A DNA stretch of 64,000 bases from Nocardioides jiangxiensis (GCF_030580915.1 NZ_JAUQTA010000001.1:1674001-1738000), one strand, 5' to 3'. Positions 9,684 through 16,918 are shown, counted from the stretch's first letter. The notes: generated from the letters alone by a model not told the origin. Made by a program: numbers and translations.

Positions 9684-10823
9684 ATGAAGCGCACCATCTA
9701 CACCCAGGACCACGAGGACTTCCGCGGTGCGGTTCGCACCTGGCTCGAGCGGGACGTCATCCCCAACGGCGAGGAGTACATCGCCAACAAGGCCCTGCCG
9801 CGTGAGTTCTGGCTGAAGGCCGGCGAGAACGGCTTCCTCGGCCTCGCCCTCGACGAGGAGTTCGGCGGCGCCGGCGACTTCCGCTACAACGCCGTCCTCG
9901 CGGAGGAGCTGGCCAAGGTCAACGCCGCCCTCCCGACCTGCGTCGGCATCCACTCCGACATCACCGCGCCGTACATCAACGAGCTCGGCACCCCGGAGCA
10001 GAAGGAGCGCTGGCTCCCGGGCGTCGCGTCGGGTGAGATCCTCCTCGCCATCGGCATGACCGAGCCCGGCGGTGGCTCCGACCTCGCCGCGCTGAAGACC
10101 ACTGCGGTCCGCGACGGCGACGAGTGGGTCATCAACGGCTCGAAGACCTTCATCACCAACGGCTACTCCTGCGACATCGTCATCGCGGCGGCCCGCACCG
10201 CCCCGGAGCTCGGCCCGAAGGGCATCACGCTCTTCGCGATCGAGGCGACCAAGGAGGGCTTCTCGCGCGGCCGCAAGCTCGACAAGGTCGGCATGGAGGA
10301 GTCCGACACCGCCGAGCTCTTCTTCGAGAACGTCCGCGTCACCGACGCCGAGATCATCGGCCAGCTCAACATGGGCTTCATCCACATGATGCAGAAGCTC
10401 CCGCAGGAGCGCATCGCCTGCGCGGTCGCCAACACGGCGCACGCCAAGCAGATCCTCGAGGAGACCATCCAGTACGCGCACGAGCGCCAGGCCTTCGGCC
10501 AGTCGATCGGCAAGTTCCAGCACCTCAAGTTCAAGATGGCCGAGATGGTCACCGAGATCGAGGTGCTCGAGGCGTACATGGACAAGTGCGTCGAGGCCCA
10601 CGACAAGAAGGAGCTGACCCCGGTCGAGGCCGCCAAGGCCAAGTGGTTCTCCTCCGACGTCCAGGGTCGCGTCCTCGACGAGTGCGTCCAGATCCACGGT
10701 GGCTACGGCTTCATGAACGAGTACCGCGTGGCCCGCGCCTGGCGCGACGCCCGTGTGACCCGCATCTGGGCCGGCTCCAACGAGATCATGAAGGAGCTCA
10801 TCGGCCGCGAGCTCGGCTTCTGA
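9684..10823 (+). CDS. Acyl-CoA dehydrogenase, LCAD-like
   Basis: 379-residue flavoprotein that would oxidise acyl-CoA to 2-enoyl-CoA in beta-oxidation. The order of motifs is standard: AIGMTEPGGGSDLAALKTTA, the FAD-binding WVINGSKTFITNG, helix G with QERIACAVAN and ILEETIQYA, RQAFGQSIGKFQ, and the C-terminal IHGGYGF and AGSNEIMKELIGRELGF. The usual C-terminal catalytic Glu of the MCAD type is replaced (WAGSNEI), while a Glu is present in helix G (LEET, near residue 259), as in long-chain and isovaleryl-CoA dehydrogenases. Substrate chain length cannot be read from sequence. Confidence 0.92.
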   Translation: MKRTIYTQDHEDFRGAVRTWLERDVIPNGEEYIANKALPREFWLKAGENGFLGLALDEEFGGAGDFRYNAVLAEELAKVNAALPTCVGIHSDITAPYINELGTPEQKERWLPGVASGEILLAIGMTEPGGGSDLAALKTTAVRDGDEWVINGSKTFITNGYSCDIVIAAARTAPELGPKGITLFAIEATKEGFSRGRKLDKVGMEESDTAELFFENVRVTDAEIIGQLNMGFIHMMQKLPQERIACAVANTAHAKQILEETIQYAHERQAFGQSIGKFQHLKFKMAEMVTEIEVLEAYMDKCVEAHDKKELTPVEAAKAKWFSSDVQGRVLDECVQIHGGYGFMNEYRVARAWRDARVTRIWAGSNEIMKELIGRELGF

Positions 10824-10833
10824 TCCCTTCCGT

Positions 10834-10896
10834 CGAAACCCGGGTTTTGGTGCGCCGAAACCCGGGTTTTGGTGTCTTCAGACCCGGGTCATGGTG
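10834..10896. repeat. Three tandem 22-base units with a palindromic core
   Basis: Two identical 19-base units CGAAACCCGGGTTTTGGTG occur at 10834-10852 and 10856-10874, and a degenerate third at 10878-10896, all on a 22-base period. Each of the first two carries the perfect 12-base palindrome AAACCCGGGTTT. The array starts 11 bases after the acyl-CoA dehydrogenase stop. It may act as a terminator or mRNA-end structure, or be a REP-like intergenic repeat. Confidence 0.75.
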
Positions 10897-10941
10897 AGGT
10901 GCTGCGGCATTTCCGGTTGCGGCGACGACCACACTGGAGTC

Positions 10942-11529
10942 ATGAGGATCTTCGCCGCCATCGTGCCTCCGGAGGAGGTGACCGCCCATCTCGACGACTT
11001 CCTGGACGTACGCCGGGAGGCGGCTGCCTTCCGCTGGACCCGTGCCGAGCAGGGGCACCTGACCCTCGCCTTCGCCGCCGAGGCACCCGAGCGCGCGCTC
11101 GACGAGATCAGCGAGCGCCTCGACCGTGCGGCCGCGAGGCACAGCCCGTTCGTCCTGCGCATCGGTGGAGGCGGTGCCTTCCCCAACCCGGCCCGCGCCA
11201 AGGTCCTGTACGCCGACGTGGTCCCGGCCGATCCGGATGACCTGGCCATGCCGGCCGCGCTCGACGAGCTCGGCCATCTGGCACGGAGCGCGCGATCGGC
11301 GCTCGCCAAGGCGGGAGCTGCCGTCGACGGCCAGCGCTTCCGCCCGCACCTCACCCTGGCCCGCCTGGGTCATCCGGAGGAGGTCAGCAACTGGGTGCGG
11401 CTGCTCGACGCCTACGAAGGACCGGCGTGGACCGTCGACGAGATCGAGCTGGTCGCCTCCCACCTGGGCGAGGGGCCGCGGCGTACACCTCGGTATGAGT
11501 CGCTGGAGACCTTCTCGCTGTCGGGTTGA
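10942..11529 (+). CDS. thpR: RNA 2',3'-cyclic phosphodiesterase (2H/LigT family)
   Basis: 195-residue member of the 2H phosphoesterase superfamily, which opens 2',3'-cyclic phosphate ends of RNA. Both catalytic HxT motifs are present: GHLTLAF near residue 39 and PHLTLARL near residue 136, at the spacing normal for ThpR. The frame is open further upstream, but only the ATG at 10942 gives the conserved MRIFAAIVPP start. The GTC-ATG context has a GGAG just upstream. The gene lies alone, after the 22-base repeats. Confidence 0.88.
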   Translation: MRIFAAIVPPEEVTAHLDDFLDVRREAAAFRWTRAEQGHLTLAFAAEAPERALDEISERLDRAAARHSPFVLRIGGGGAFPNPARAKVLYADVVPADPDDLAMPAALDELGHLARSARSALAKAGAAVDGQRFRPHLTLARLGHPEEVSNWVRLLDAYEGPAWTVDEIELVASHLGEGPRRTPRYESLETFSLSG

Positions 11530-11571
11530 GTGCGTGGCCTCCCGTCAAATACATCAACGAGCGCACTCAAC
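11525..11571. repeat. 10-base inverted repeat around the thpR stop
   Basis: GTTGAGTGCG at 11525-11534 is matched by CGCACTCAAC at 11562-11571, separated by 27 bases that hold CGTCAAATACATCAACG. The left arm contains the thpR stop codon. The loop is long for a terminator and there is no T-run. It could be a regulator site for the following gene or a small mobile palindromic repeat. Confidence 0.55.
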
Positions 11572-11589
11572 GCGGCCGACAGGGGCAGG

Positions 11590-12228
11590 ATGGGCGGCAT
11601 GGAGATCGCGGTCCTCGGCACAGGCATGGTCGGCAAGACACTCACGGCGGGGTTCCAGCGGGTCGGCCACACGGTCACCGTCGGCACCCGCGACCCGGAG
11701 GTCACGGCGGCCCGCGAGGAGTGGACCGACAGCCGCCTGGCGACGTACGCCGACGCGGCGCGCGGTGCGGACCTGGTCGTCCTGGCGGTCGGTGGCAACG
11801 TCGCAGAGGAGGTCCTGGCACAGGCCGACCTGGAGGACGGTGCGATCGTCCTCGACCTGACCAACCCGCTCGACTTCAGCAACGGCTTCCCGCCGACGCT
11901 GACCGTGAAGGACACCGACTCGCTGGCCGAGGTTCTCCAGCGGGCGCACCCGACGGCGCAGGTGGTGAAGGCCCTCAACACGGTCAACTGCGCCCTGATG
12001 GTGACGCCGCAGCAGCTCGCCGACGGTGACCACACCATCTTCATCGCCGGTGACGACGCCGCCGCGCGGGCGCACGTCCACAGCCTCCTGCAGGACCTGG
12101 GATGGGTGGACATCGTGGAGTTCCCGAGCCTCGAAGCGGCCCGCGGCCTGGAGATGTACCTGCCGTTGTGGCTGCGCCTCATGCAGCAGCTCGGCACCCC
12201 GCAGTTCAACCTCAAGCTCGTGCGCTGA
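11590..12228 (+). CDS. NADP-binding reductase of the F420-dependent NADP oxidoreductase type
   Basis: 212 residues. The N-terminal Rossmann motif AVLGTGMVGKTLTAGF is followed by VTVGTRDPE, where the Thr-Arg after the second strand is typical of NADPH binding in the F420H2:NADP oxidoreductase (Fno/NpdG-like) group. The central part (LVVLAVGG, VLDLTNPLDF, VVKALNTVN) also fits that group, as does the C-terminal LEMYLPLWLRLM. The ATG at 11590 has AGGGGCAGG directly upstream; a second ATG at 11599 would shorten it by three residues. The true substrate is unknown; many members are not proven F420 enzymes. Confidence 0.82.
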   Translation: MGGMEIAVLGTGMVGKTLTAGFQRVGHTVTVGTRDPEVTAAREEWTDSRLATYADAARGADLVVLAVGGNVAEEVLAQADLEDGAIVLDLTNPLDFSNGFPPTLTVKDTDSLAEVLQRAHPTAQVVKALNTVNCALMVTPQQLADGDHTIFIAGDDAAARAHVHSLLQDLGWVDIVEFPSLEAARGLEMYLPLWLRLMQQLGTPQFNLKLVR

Positions 12229-12262
12229 GACGTCGGGAAACGCTCGCGCAACACGTTCGGGC

Positions 12263-12268
12263 TAAGGT
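12263..12268 (+). promoter_or_regulatory. -10 box of a predicted leaderless promoter (ACT-domain gene)
   Basis: TAAGGT lies exactly 6 bases before the ATG at 12275 and no Shine-Dalgarno sequence is present, so transcription should begin at or next to the start codon. Confidence 0.55.
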
Positions 12269-12274
12269 CGCAGC

Positions 12275-12889
12275 ATGCCGTTCCTGCTTCGAGTCGAGCT
12301 CCCCGACGTCCCCGGTTCCCTGGGGAAGGTCGCGTCCGCCATCGGTGAGGCCGGAGGCGACATCGAGGCCATCGAGATCGTCGAGCACCGCGCCGACGGC
12401 ACCGCGGTCGACGATGTGCTGCTCGAGACCACGGCGATGCCCGACACGATCGTGTCGGCGTGCAACGCGCTCGACGGCGTCCGCGTCGTCTGGATCAGCC
12501 GCTACGCCGCAGGCGGCAACCTCTTCCTCGACCTCGAGGCCGTGGAGGAGCTGACGGCCAACCCGGCCGGTGCCCTCGACCGTCTCGTTGACCTGTTGCC
12601 GGCGACGTTCCGCGCCGACTGGGGCGTGCGCCTGCGCCGCAACGGCAACGGCACCACCGCGGTGCTCCACGGGACCGCCGCCGCGCCCGAGTCGCTCGAG
12701 TGGTCCGAGATCGTCCGGGCCGCGCGCGTCGACTCCCCGGACGAGAACAACGTGCTCGCTGCGGCTCCGCTGCTCGAGGACGAGATCGTGGTCATCGGCC
12801 GTCGTGGCGGCCCCGAGCTGCTCGACTCGGAGGTCGCCCGCCTGGGCCACCTCACCGCCCTCGCGGTGAGCATCGCGAGGAGCGCCTGA
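12275..12889 (+). CDS. ACT-domain protein, possible amino acid sensor
   Basis: 204 residues. An N-terminal ACT domain is clear: FLLRVELPDVPGSLGKVASA followed by GGDIEAIEIVE within the first 50 residues, the pattern that binds amino acids in allosteric enzymes. The remaining 130 residues (SLEWSEIV, DEIVVIGRRGGPELLDSEVARL, LTALAVSIA) look like a GAF-type sensory fold, but no catalytic domain is present. It may be a stand-alone amino acid sensor. The start is set by the leaderless-type -10 box and the canonical ACT beginning. Confidence 0.8.
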   Translation: MPFLLRVELPDVPGSLGKVASAIGEAGGDIEAIEIVEHRADGTAVDDVLLETTAMPDTIVSACNALDGVRVVWISRYAAGGNLFLDLEAVEELTANPAGALDRLVDLLPATFRADWGVRLRRNGNGTTAVLHGTAAAPESLEWSEIVRAARVDSPDENNVLAAAPLLEDEIVVIGRRGGPELLDSEVARLGHLTALAVSIARSA

Positions 12890-12902
12890 CCCGGCTGACC
12901 CG

Positions 12903-12940
12903 GCCGACCTGCCTGGCCCGCCGGCCGGCCGGGCGTCGGC
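12903..12940. terminator. Convergent terminator hairpin
   Basis: Arms GCCGAC (12903-12908) and GTCGGC (12935-12940) enclose a very GC-rich inner palindrome (GCCCG, CCGGCCGG, CGGGC). It lies between the stops of the ACT-domain gene and rskA and could serve both strands. There is no T-run. Confidence 0.5.
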
Positions 12941-13597
12941 TCAGAGCGAGTCAGCCGGCATCGCGAGCAGGAGCGGTGAGGTCGGGGCATCCGATCCCGC
13001 CATCGGCTCCATGCTGATCTGCAGCTCGCCCTCCCGCATCGGGACGACGACGCTCTCGGCCTCCTGGAACATCGCGACCGATGTGACCCGGCCGTGCGTC
13101 GCCCACCAGACCTCGTAGGCCATGCCTGCACCGGGATCGGTCAGGTCCCGTCCGTCGACGGCCACCATGTGCAGCCGGTGCGACATGCCGATCCGCACGG
13201 CGCCCATCGTCGTGGGCATGTCATGGGTCCGCACGTCGGCGGCGGCAAACACGTCGGACGCCGACATCGGGTCGTCGCCGCGTTGGGCGACGACGACACC
13301 ACCACCGACGGCGAGCAGTGCGGCCGCGGCGATCACGGCGCCCCGCAGCCGCCGGCCCGGTCGGCGTACGGGTCGGGTCCCGGCGGCGATGCCCATGATC
13401 CGCTCGCGGAGCTCCGCGGGCGGGGCGGTCGGGCGGTCGGAGAGGGCTGCGGCGGCTGGCCGCAGGTCCTCGACCTCCTCCCTGCAGGTCACACATGCCG
13501 TGAGGTGCTCGTCGAACGCAGCGCGCTCGGCCGGATCGAGGGCGTGCAGCAGGTAGGGACCGATCAGGGAGTGCACGTCGGGGTCATGGGCCTTCAT
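12941..13597 (-). CDS. rskA: Anti-sigma-K factor RskA
   Basis: 218-residue membrane anti-sigma factor. The cytoplasmic N-terminus carries the zinc-binding anti-sigma motif HLTACVTC (HxxxCxxC) near residues 31-38. One membrane helix follows (AVIAAAALLAVGGGVVVAQ), and the C-terminal extracytoplasmic part has the RskA fold sequence MSHRLHMVAVDG and AYEVWWATHG. The start ATG overlaps the sigK stop by one base (TGATG), so the pair is translationally coupled. In mycobacteria RskA holds SigK at the membrane until it is cleaved; the same role is expected here. Confidence 0.92.
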   Translation of the reverse strand: MKAHDPDVHSLIGPYLLHALDPAERAAFDEHLTACVTCREEVEDLRPAAAALSDRPTAPPAELRERIMGIAAGTRPVRRPGRRLRGAVIAAAALLAVGGGVVVAQRGDDPMSASDVFAAADVRTHDMPTTMGAVRIGMSHRLHMVAVDGRDLTDPGAGMAYEVWWATHGRVTSVAMFQEAESVVVPMREGELQISMEPMAGSDAPTSPLLLAMPADSL

Positions 13598-14175
13598 CAC
13601 GCCTCCTCGAGGCAGTCGCGGAGCCGGGCCAGGCCGTCGCGCATGCGGGTCTTGATGGTCGACAGTGGCCGTCCCATGCGGGCCGCGACCTGGGGGTAGG
13701 TGAAGCCCTCGTAGTAGGCGAGCGTCACCGACTCGAGCTGCAGCGGGGTCAGGCCCTCGAGGCATCGGCGTACGTCGGCCCACTCGGCTGCCGTGACCAG
13801 ATCTGCCTCGGGGCCCGGCACCTCGTGGAGCTCGCGACGGGCGGCCCTCTCCTCGCGGGCACGGCTGGCCTCGACCGACCGGACCACGTCGATCGCACGC
13901 CGGTGCGCGATCAGCGCCAGCCAGGTGCGCAACCCGCCGCGCTCCGACCGGTACTGCGCCGCTCCGCGCCAGGCCTCGAGGAAGACCTCCTGGGTGACCT
14001 CCTCGGCGCGCGCCGGATCGTGGAGCACCTGCAGGGCGGCTCCGTGGACGGCCGCCGCGAACCGGTCGTAGAGCTCGCCGAACGCGTCGAGGTCGCCCGC
14101 TGCGACGGCCGCCATCAGCTGCTGCGGCTGGGCGTGCGCCGACGGGACGGAACGGAGGAGCCCACGCCGTGGCAT
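13597..14175 (-). CDS. sigK: ECF sigma factor SigK
   Basis: 192-residue ECF sigma factor. Region 2 is seen as LDAFGELYDRFAAAVHG and VTQEVFLEAWRGAAQY, region 4 as LTPLQLESVTLAYYEGFTYP and PLSTIKTRMRDGL. It forms an operon with rskA. Two cysteines at residues 138 and 188 are exactly 50 apart, the same spacing as the redox-active Cys133-Cys183 pair I recall for Mycobacterium tuberculosis SigK. The start ATG at 14175 has GAGAGGAG upstream. A promoter matching that of the divergent oxidoreductase lies 50 bases upstream, pointing to autoregulation. Confidence 0.93.
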   Translation of the reverse strand: MPRRGLLRSVPSAHAQPQQLMAAVAAGDLDAFGELYDRFAAAVHGAALQVLHDPARAEEVTQEVFLEAWRGAAQYRSERGGLRTWLALIAHRRAIDVVRSVEASRAREERAARRELHEVPGPEADLVTAAEWADVRRCLEGLTPLQLESVTLAYYEGFTYPQVAARMGRPLSTIKTRMRDGLARLRDCLEEA

Positions 14176-14222
14176 CGACAGGCTCCTCTCGGGCGGCCGG
14201 TAGGGGTGGAGGTTCACAGTCT

Positions 14223-14281
14223 GGGTTCGGAGCAGGAGGGGCGCCGGACGGGCCGTCCGGCGCGGGTTCTGCTCCGAACCC
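14223..14281. promoter_or_regulatory. Divergent SigK-type promoters embedded in one palindrome
   Basis: Leftward (sigK-rskA): CCGTCC at 14251-14246 and CCGAAC at 14230-14225, spacer 15. Rightward (oxidoreductase): CCGTCC at 14253-14258 and CCGAAC at 14274-14279, spacer 15. The two -35 boxes lie back to back, one base apart, and 13-base arms (14223-14235 and 14269-14281) make the region a near-perfect palindrome. The same CCGTCC-N15-CCGAAC arrangement occurs a third time at 15832-15858. It is close to the mycobacterial SigK consensus (CCATCC, CCGAAT) as I recall it. Confidence 0.8.
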
Positions 14282-14286
14282 GCTAG

Positions 14287-15822
14287 GTGACCACCTTCTC
14301 GCACTCTCCCACCTCCTCCCGCGTGATGGCCGCCTGTGGCGGTCTCGCTGCCGGTGCGCTCGGCCTCGGCTTCGCCCAAGGCCTCGCGGCGGTCCTGCAC
14401 GCGAGCCCGTCGCCCCTGATCGCCCTCGGGGACCGCTTCATCGACCTGACGCCGCGGCCGTTGAAGGAGTGGGCGGTGGAGCAGTTCGGCACCGCCGACA
14501 AGACGGTGCTGCTGGGCAACATGCTGGTCGTCACGGCGCTGCTCCTGGCGGCTGTCGGGATCGCCGCGCGGCGGCACCGCCTGCTGGGGGTGGCCGGGTT
14601 CGTCGTCCTCGGGGTAGTCGACGCGCTGGCCCTGCTCGGCGGGCGAGGCGGCGCCGACCCGTCGGCGTACGTCGCACTCGTGGCCGGCCTGGCGCTCGGG
14701 TGCGCGGCGCTCTGGTGGCTGATCGGCCAGGCCGGGATGGCGCCTGTGGCGGAGGCCGAGGCTCCGCCGGGCTTCGACCGGCGGCGGTTCCTGCTGCTGG
14801 CGACGGTGATGGGCGGTGCCGGTGTCGTGGCCGGGGCAGGCCTGCCCCGCCTGGTGCCCGCTGCCACCGGCCGCGGCGGGGTCGTCCTGCCGCGCGCTGC
14901 GGATCCGGCCGGCCCGCTGCCGCGTGGTGTCGACTTCCGGCTGCCGGGTCTCACGCCCCACCTCACCCCGAACGACGACTTCTACCGGATCGACATCGCC
15001 CTCATCTCGCCGCGCCTCAACGTCGACGACTGGAAGCTGCGGGTCCGCGGCCTCGTCGACGAGCCGCTCGAGCTGAGCTATCGCGACCTGCTCGCGATGC
15101 CCCTCGTCGAACGCCGGGTGACCATCGCCTGCGTCTCCAACCCGGTCGCCGGGGAGTACATCGGCAACGCCACCTGGCTCGGCGTCCGCGTCGCCGACGT
15201 GCTGGAGCGGGCCGGCGTCCGTGCCGGAGCGGACGCCGTGCAGTCGCGCGGAGCCGACGGCATCACGATCGGTACGCCGCTCGCGGCGCTGACCGACGGG
15301 CGGGACGCCCTGCTCGCCATCGGGATCAACGGCCAGCCGCTCCCGATCGACCACGGCTTCCCGGTGCGGATGATCGTGCCCGGGCTGTACGGCTACGTGT
15401 CGGCCACGAAGTGGATCACCGAGCTGGAGGTGACGCGCTTCGCCGACTTCTCGGCGTACTGGACCGACCGGGGGTGGGCACCGCAGGGGCCGATCAAGAC
15501 CGGCTGCCGGATCGACCTGCCCGGCGATGACGTGACGGCCGGTGACGTGACCGTCGCGGGCGTGGCATGGGCCCAGCACCGCGGCATCGGCAAGGTCGAG
15601 GTGCGCGTCGACGACGGCGCGTGGCAGGTGGCCGAGCTGGCCACGGCCGATGGCATCGACACCTGGCGGCAGTGGCGGTGGACCTGGCCGGCGGCGCCCG
15701 GCACGCACCGGCTGCAGGCTCGTGCCACCGACCTCGCGGGTGCGACGCAGACCAGCGCCGTGGCGGATGTGGCCCCGGACGGCGCCACCGGCTACCCGAC
15801 CATCCACGTCCGTGTCGGATGA
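14287..15822 (+). CDS. Membrane-anchored molybdopterin oxidoreductase (sulfite oxidase-like)
   Basis: 511 residues. Five hydrophobic segments (about 15-37, 74-93, 99-118, 128-147, 168-186) are followed by an extracytoplasmic oxidoreductase molybdopterin-binding domain. IACVSNPVAGEYIG supplies the expected Mo-ligand cysteine at residue 282. A Mo-co dimerisation (Ig-like) domain follows at about 400-505. The GTG at 14287 is 8 bases after the SigK-type -10 box, so the mRNA would be leaderless; an ATG at 14326 is the alternative. Co-regulation with sigK suggests a role in envelope redox chemistry. Whether the substrate is sulfite, methionine sulfoxide or something else is unknown. Confidence 0.88.
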   Translation: MTTFSHSPTSSRVMAACGGLAAGALGLGFAQGLAAVLHASPSPLIALGDRFIDLTPRPLKEWAVEQFGTADKTVLLGNMLVVTALLLAAVGIAARRHRLLGVAGFVVLGVVDALALLGGRGGADPSAYVALVAGLALGCAALWWLIGQAGMAPVAEAEAPPGFDRRRFLLLATVMGGAGVVAGAGLPRLVPAATGRGGVVLPRAADPAGPLPRGVDFRLPGLTPHLTPNDDFYRIDIALISPRLNVDDWKLRVRGLVDEPLELSYRDLLAMPLVERRVTIACVSNPVAGEYIGNATWLGVRVADVLERAGVRAGADAVQSRGADGITIGTPLAALTDGRDALLAIGINGQPLPIDHGFPVRMIVPGLYGYVSATKWITELEVTRFADFSAYWTDRGWAPQGPIKTGCRIDLPGDDVTAGDVTVAGVAWAQHRGIGKVEVRVDDGAWQVAELATADGIDTWRQWRWTWPAAPGTHRLQARATDLAGATQTSAVADVAPDGATGYPTIHVRVG

Positions 15823-15831
15823 CGCGGTGAC

Positions 15832-15858
15832 CCGTCCGCCCGCCACCGGGCTCCGAAC
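15832..15858 (+). promoter_or_regulatory. Third SigK-type promoter
   Basis: CCGTCC at 15832-15837, a 15-base spacer and CCGAAC at 15853-15858 match the two promoters at 14223-14281 in both hexamers and spacing. It lies 36 bases before the start of the Met-rich lipoprotein gene. Confidence 0.75.
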
Positions 15859-15894
15859 CCGAGATGACCGTCCCACCGACCGAAGGGCCCAGCC

Positions 15895-16164
15895 ATGACC
15901 TCCACCGCATTCCGCCGCCTGCTCGCCGCCGCAGCCACGACCGGCGTACTCCTGACGGCAGCCGCCTGTGGGAGCGACGACAGCTCGATGACGCCGTCCG
16001 ACACCTCGAGCCCGATGACCGATCACATGTCGGAGTCGCCGATGAGCGAGTCGCCGATGACGGAGAAGTCCGACGGCATGACGGACGGGAAGTCCGACTC
16101 GATGATGGACGACGAGTCGATGTCGCCGAGCGACGACATGACGGACGGCATGAGCGACAAGTGA
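15895..16164 (+). CDS. Small Met/Ser/Asp-rich lipoprotein
   Basis: 89 residues. A signal peptide ends in the lipobox TAAAC with the lipidated Cys at 25. The 65-residue mature chain is low in complexity: 11 Met, 13 Asp and many Ser, arranged in repeats such as SESPM and DGMTDG, with no predicted fold. GAAGGG upstream supports the ATG. It is transcribed from its own SigK-type promoter, in the position where related SigK loci often carry other secreted proteins. Possible roles are a sacrificial methionine antioxidant or a metal-binding tether; neither is shown by the sequence. Confidence 0.8.
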   Translation: MTSTAFRRLLAAAATTGVLLTAAACGSDDSSMTPSDTSSPMTDHMSESPMSESPMTEKSDGMTDGKSDSMMDDESMSPSDDMTDGMSDK

Positions 16165-16168
16165 GACC

Positions 16169-16208
16169 GTCGGGGCCCGGCACCGCTGGTGCGGAGCCGG
16201 GCCCCGAC
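16169..16208. terminator. Bidirectional terminator hairpin
   Basis: Perfect 13-base arms GTCGGGGCCCGGC (16169-16181) and its complement (16196-16208) with a 14-base loop. It sits between the convergent Met-rich lipoprotein gene and the secreted Cys-containing protein gene. There is no T-run, as is usual in high-GC actinobacteria. Confidence 0.75.
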
Positions 16209-16225
16209 GCGCCCATCGTGCGGGT

Positions 16226-16801
16226 TCAGGCCTTCGGCACCCAGTTCACGGTTGCCTTGCCGGTGTAGTCCTGACCGTAGGTCTTGTCGTGCTCGTAGCT
16301 CAGGTAGGACTTGACGCCGACGATCCGCCGTCCGCTCGGGAAGCACGAGCGCGGGATCTTCACCTGCACGTAGTCGTAGGTGGTGCTGCTCGAGAACGCG
16401 ATCTGGCCGGTGTCGCAGTGGTTGGTGTAGTTCGGGTACCGGAGGTAGGCCCCGTTGCCGTAGACGTCGGATCGCTGCATGTCCATCTCGAACTCGCGAC
16501 CGGCCGAGTCGTAGAGCCGGGTGTTGAAGCCGAGGGTCACGCGGCTGCAGGGGATTCCGGTGCTGCAGCGGTTCGCCCAGGCCCGCACCTTGAGCCGCAG
16601 GACGACGTAGTCGCCCATGCTGTAGCTCGCGGTCGTCACGTCGGTGCGTGCCCGCTCGGCACTCGTCGGCGTGCCGTTCCACGCGATGTCGTTGGTCGCG
16701 TCGCTCACGGTCGCTGCCTGCGCCGGCGTGGCGGTCAGGGCGAGCGTGGTCGTGGCCAGGGCGACCGCGCCCAGACGGCGCAGTGTCTTCAGTCGATGCA
16801 T
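16226..16801 (-). CDS. Secreted protein with four cysteines, unknown function
   Basis: 191 residues. A Sec signal peptide with the cleavage motif TPAQA-A is followed by a beta-rich domain containing four cysteines (RCSTGIPC, NHCDTG, RSCFPS) that could form two disulfides outside the cell. Repeated patterns such as YVVLRLKVRAW and DYVQVKIPRSC suggest a beta-sandwich. I do not recognise the family. The start at 16801 is chosen because it begins the signal peptide and has GGGGGAA upstream; the frame is open to 16858. Confidence 0.8.
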   Translation of the reverse strand: MHRLKTLRRLGAVALATTTLALTATPAQAATVSDATNDIAWNGTPTSAERARTDVTTASYSMGDYVVLRLKVRAWANRCSTGIPCSRVTLGFNTRLYDSAGREFEMDMQRSDVYGNGAYLRYPNYTNHCDTGQIAFSSSTTYDYVQVKIPRSCFPSGRRIVGVKSYLSYEHDKTYGQDYTGKATVNWVPKA

Positions 16802-16905
16802 CGGTTCCCCCGAGATCCGTGGCGCGGCATCCGTGTCGCCGACGCCTTCAGGGGACATTAGACACGGGAGGCGCGGTGTTTTTCACCGGTTCGTGGCGCG
16901 GTCGC

Positions 16906-16911
16906 TAGCCT
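16906..16911 (+). promoter_or_regulatory. -10 box of a predicted leaderless promoter (menB)
   Basis: TAGCCT lies 7 bases before the menB ATG at 16919, with no ribosome binding site between. Confidence 0.5.
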
Positions 16912-16918
16912 TCGGTCC

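Noticed and set aside
14223..14281. Palindrome read as a simple terminator
   Set aside because: It lies between divergent starts, not after a gene, and its halves are the promoter hexamers found again at 15832-15858.
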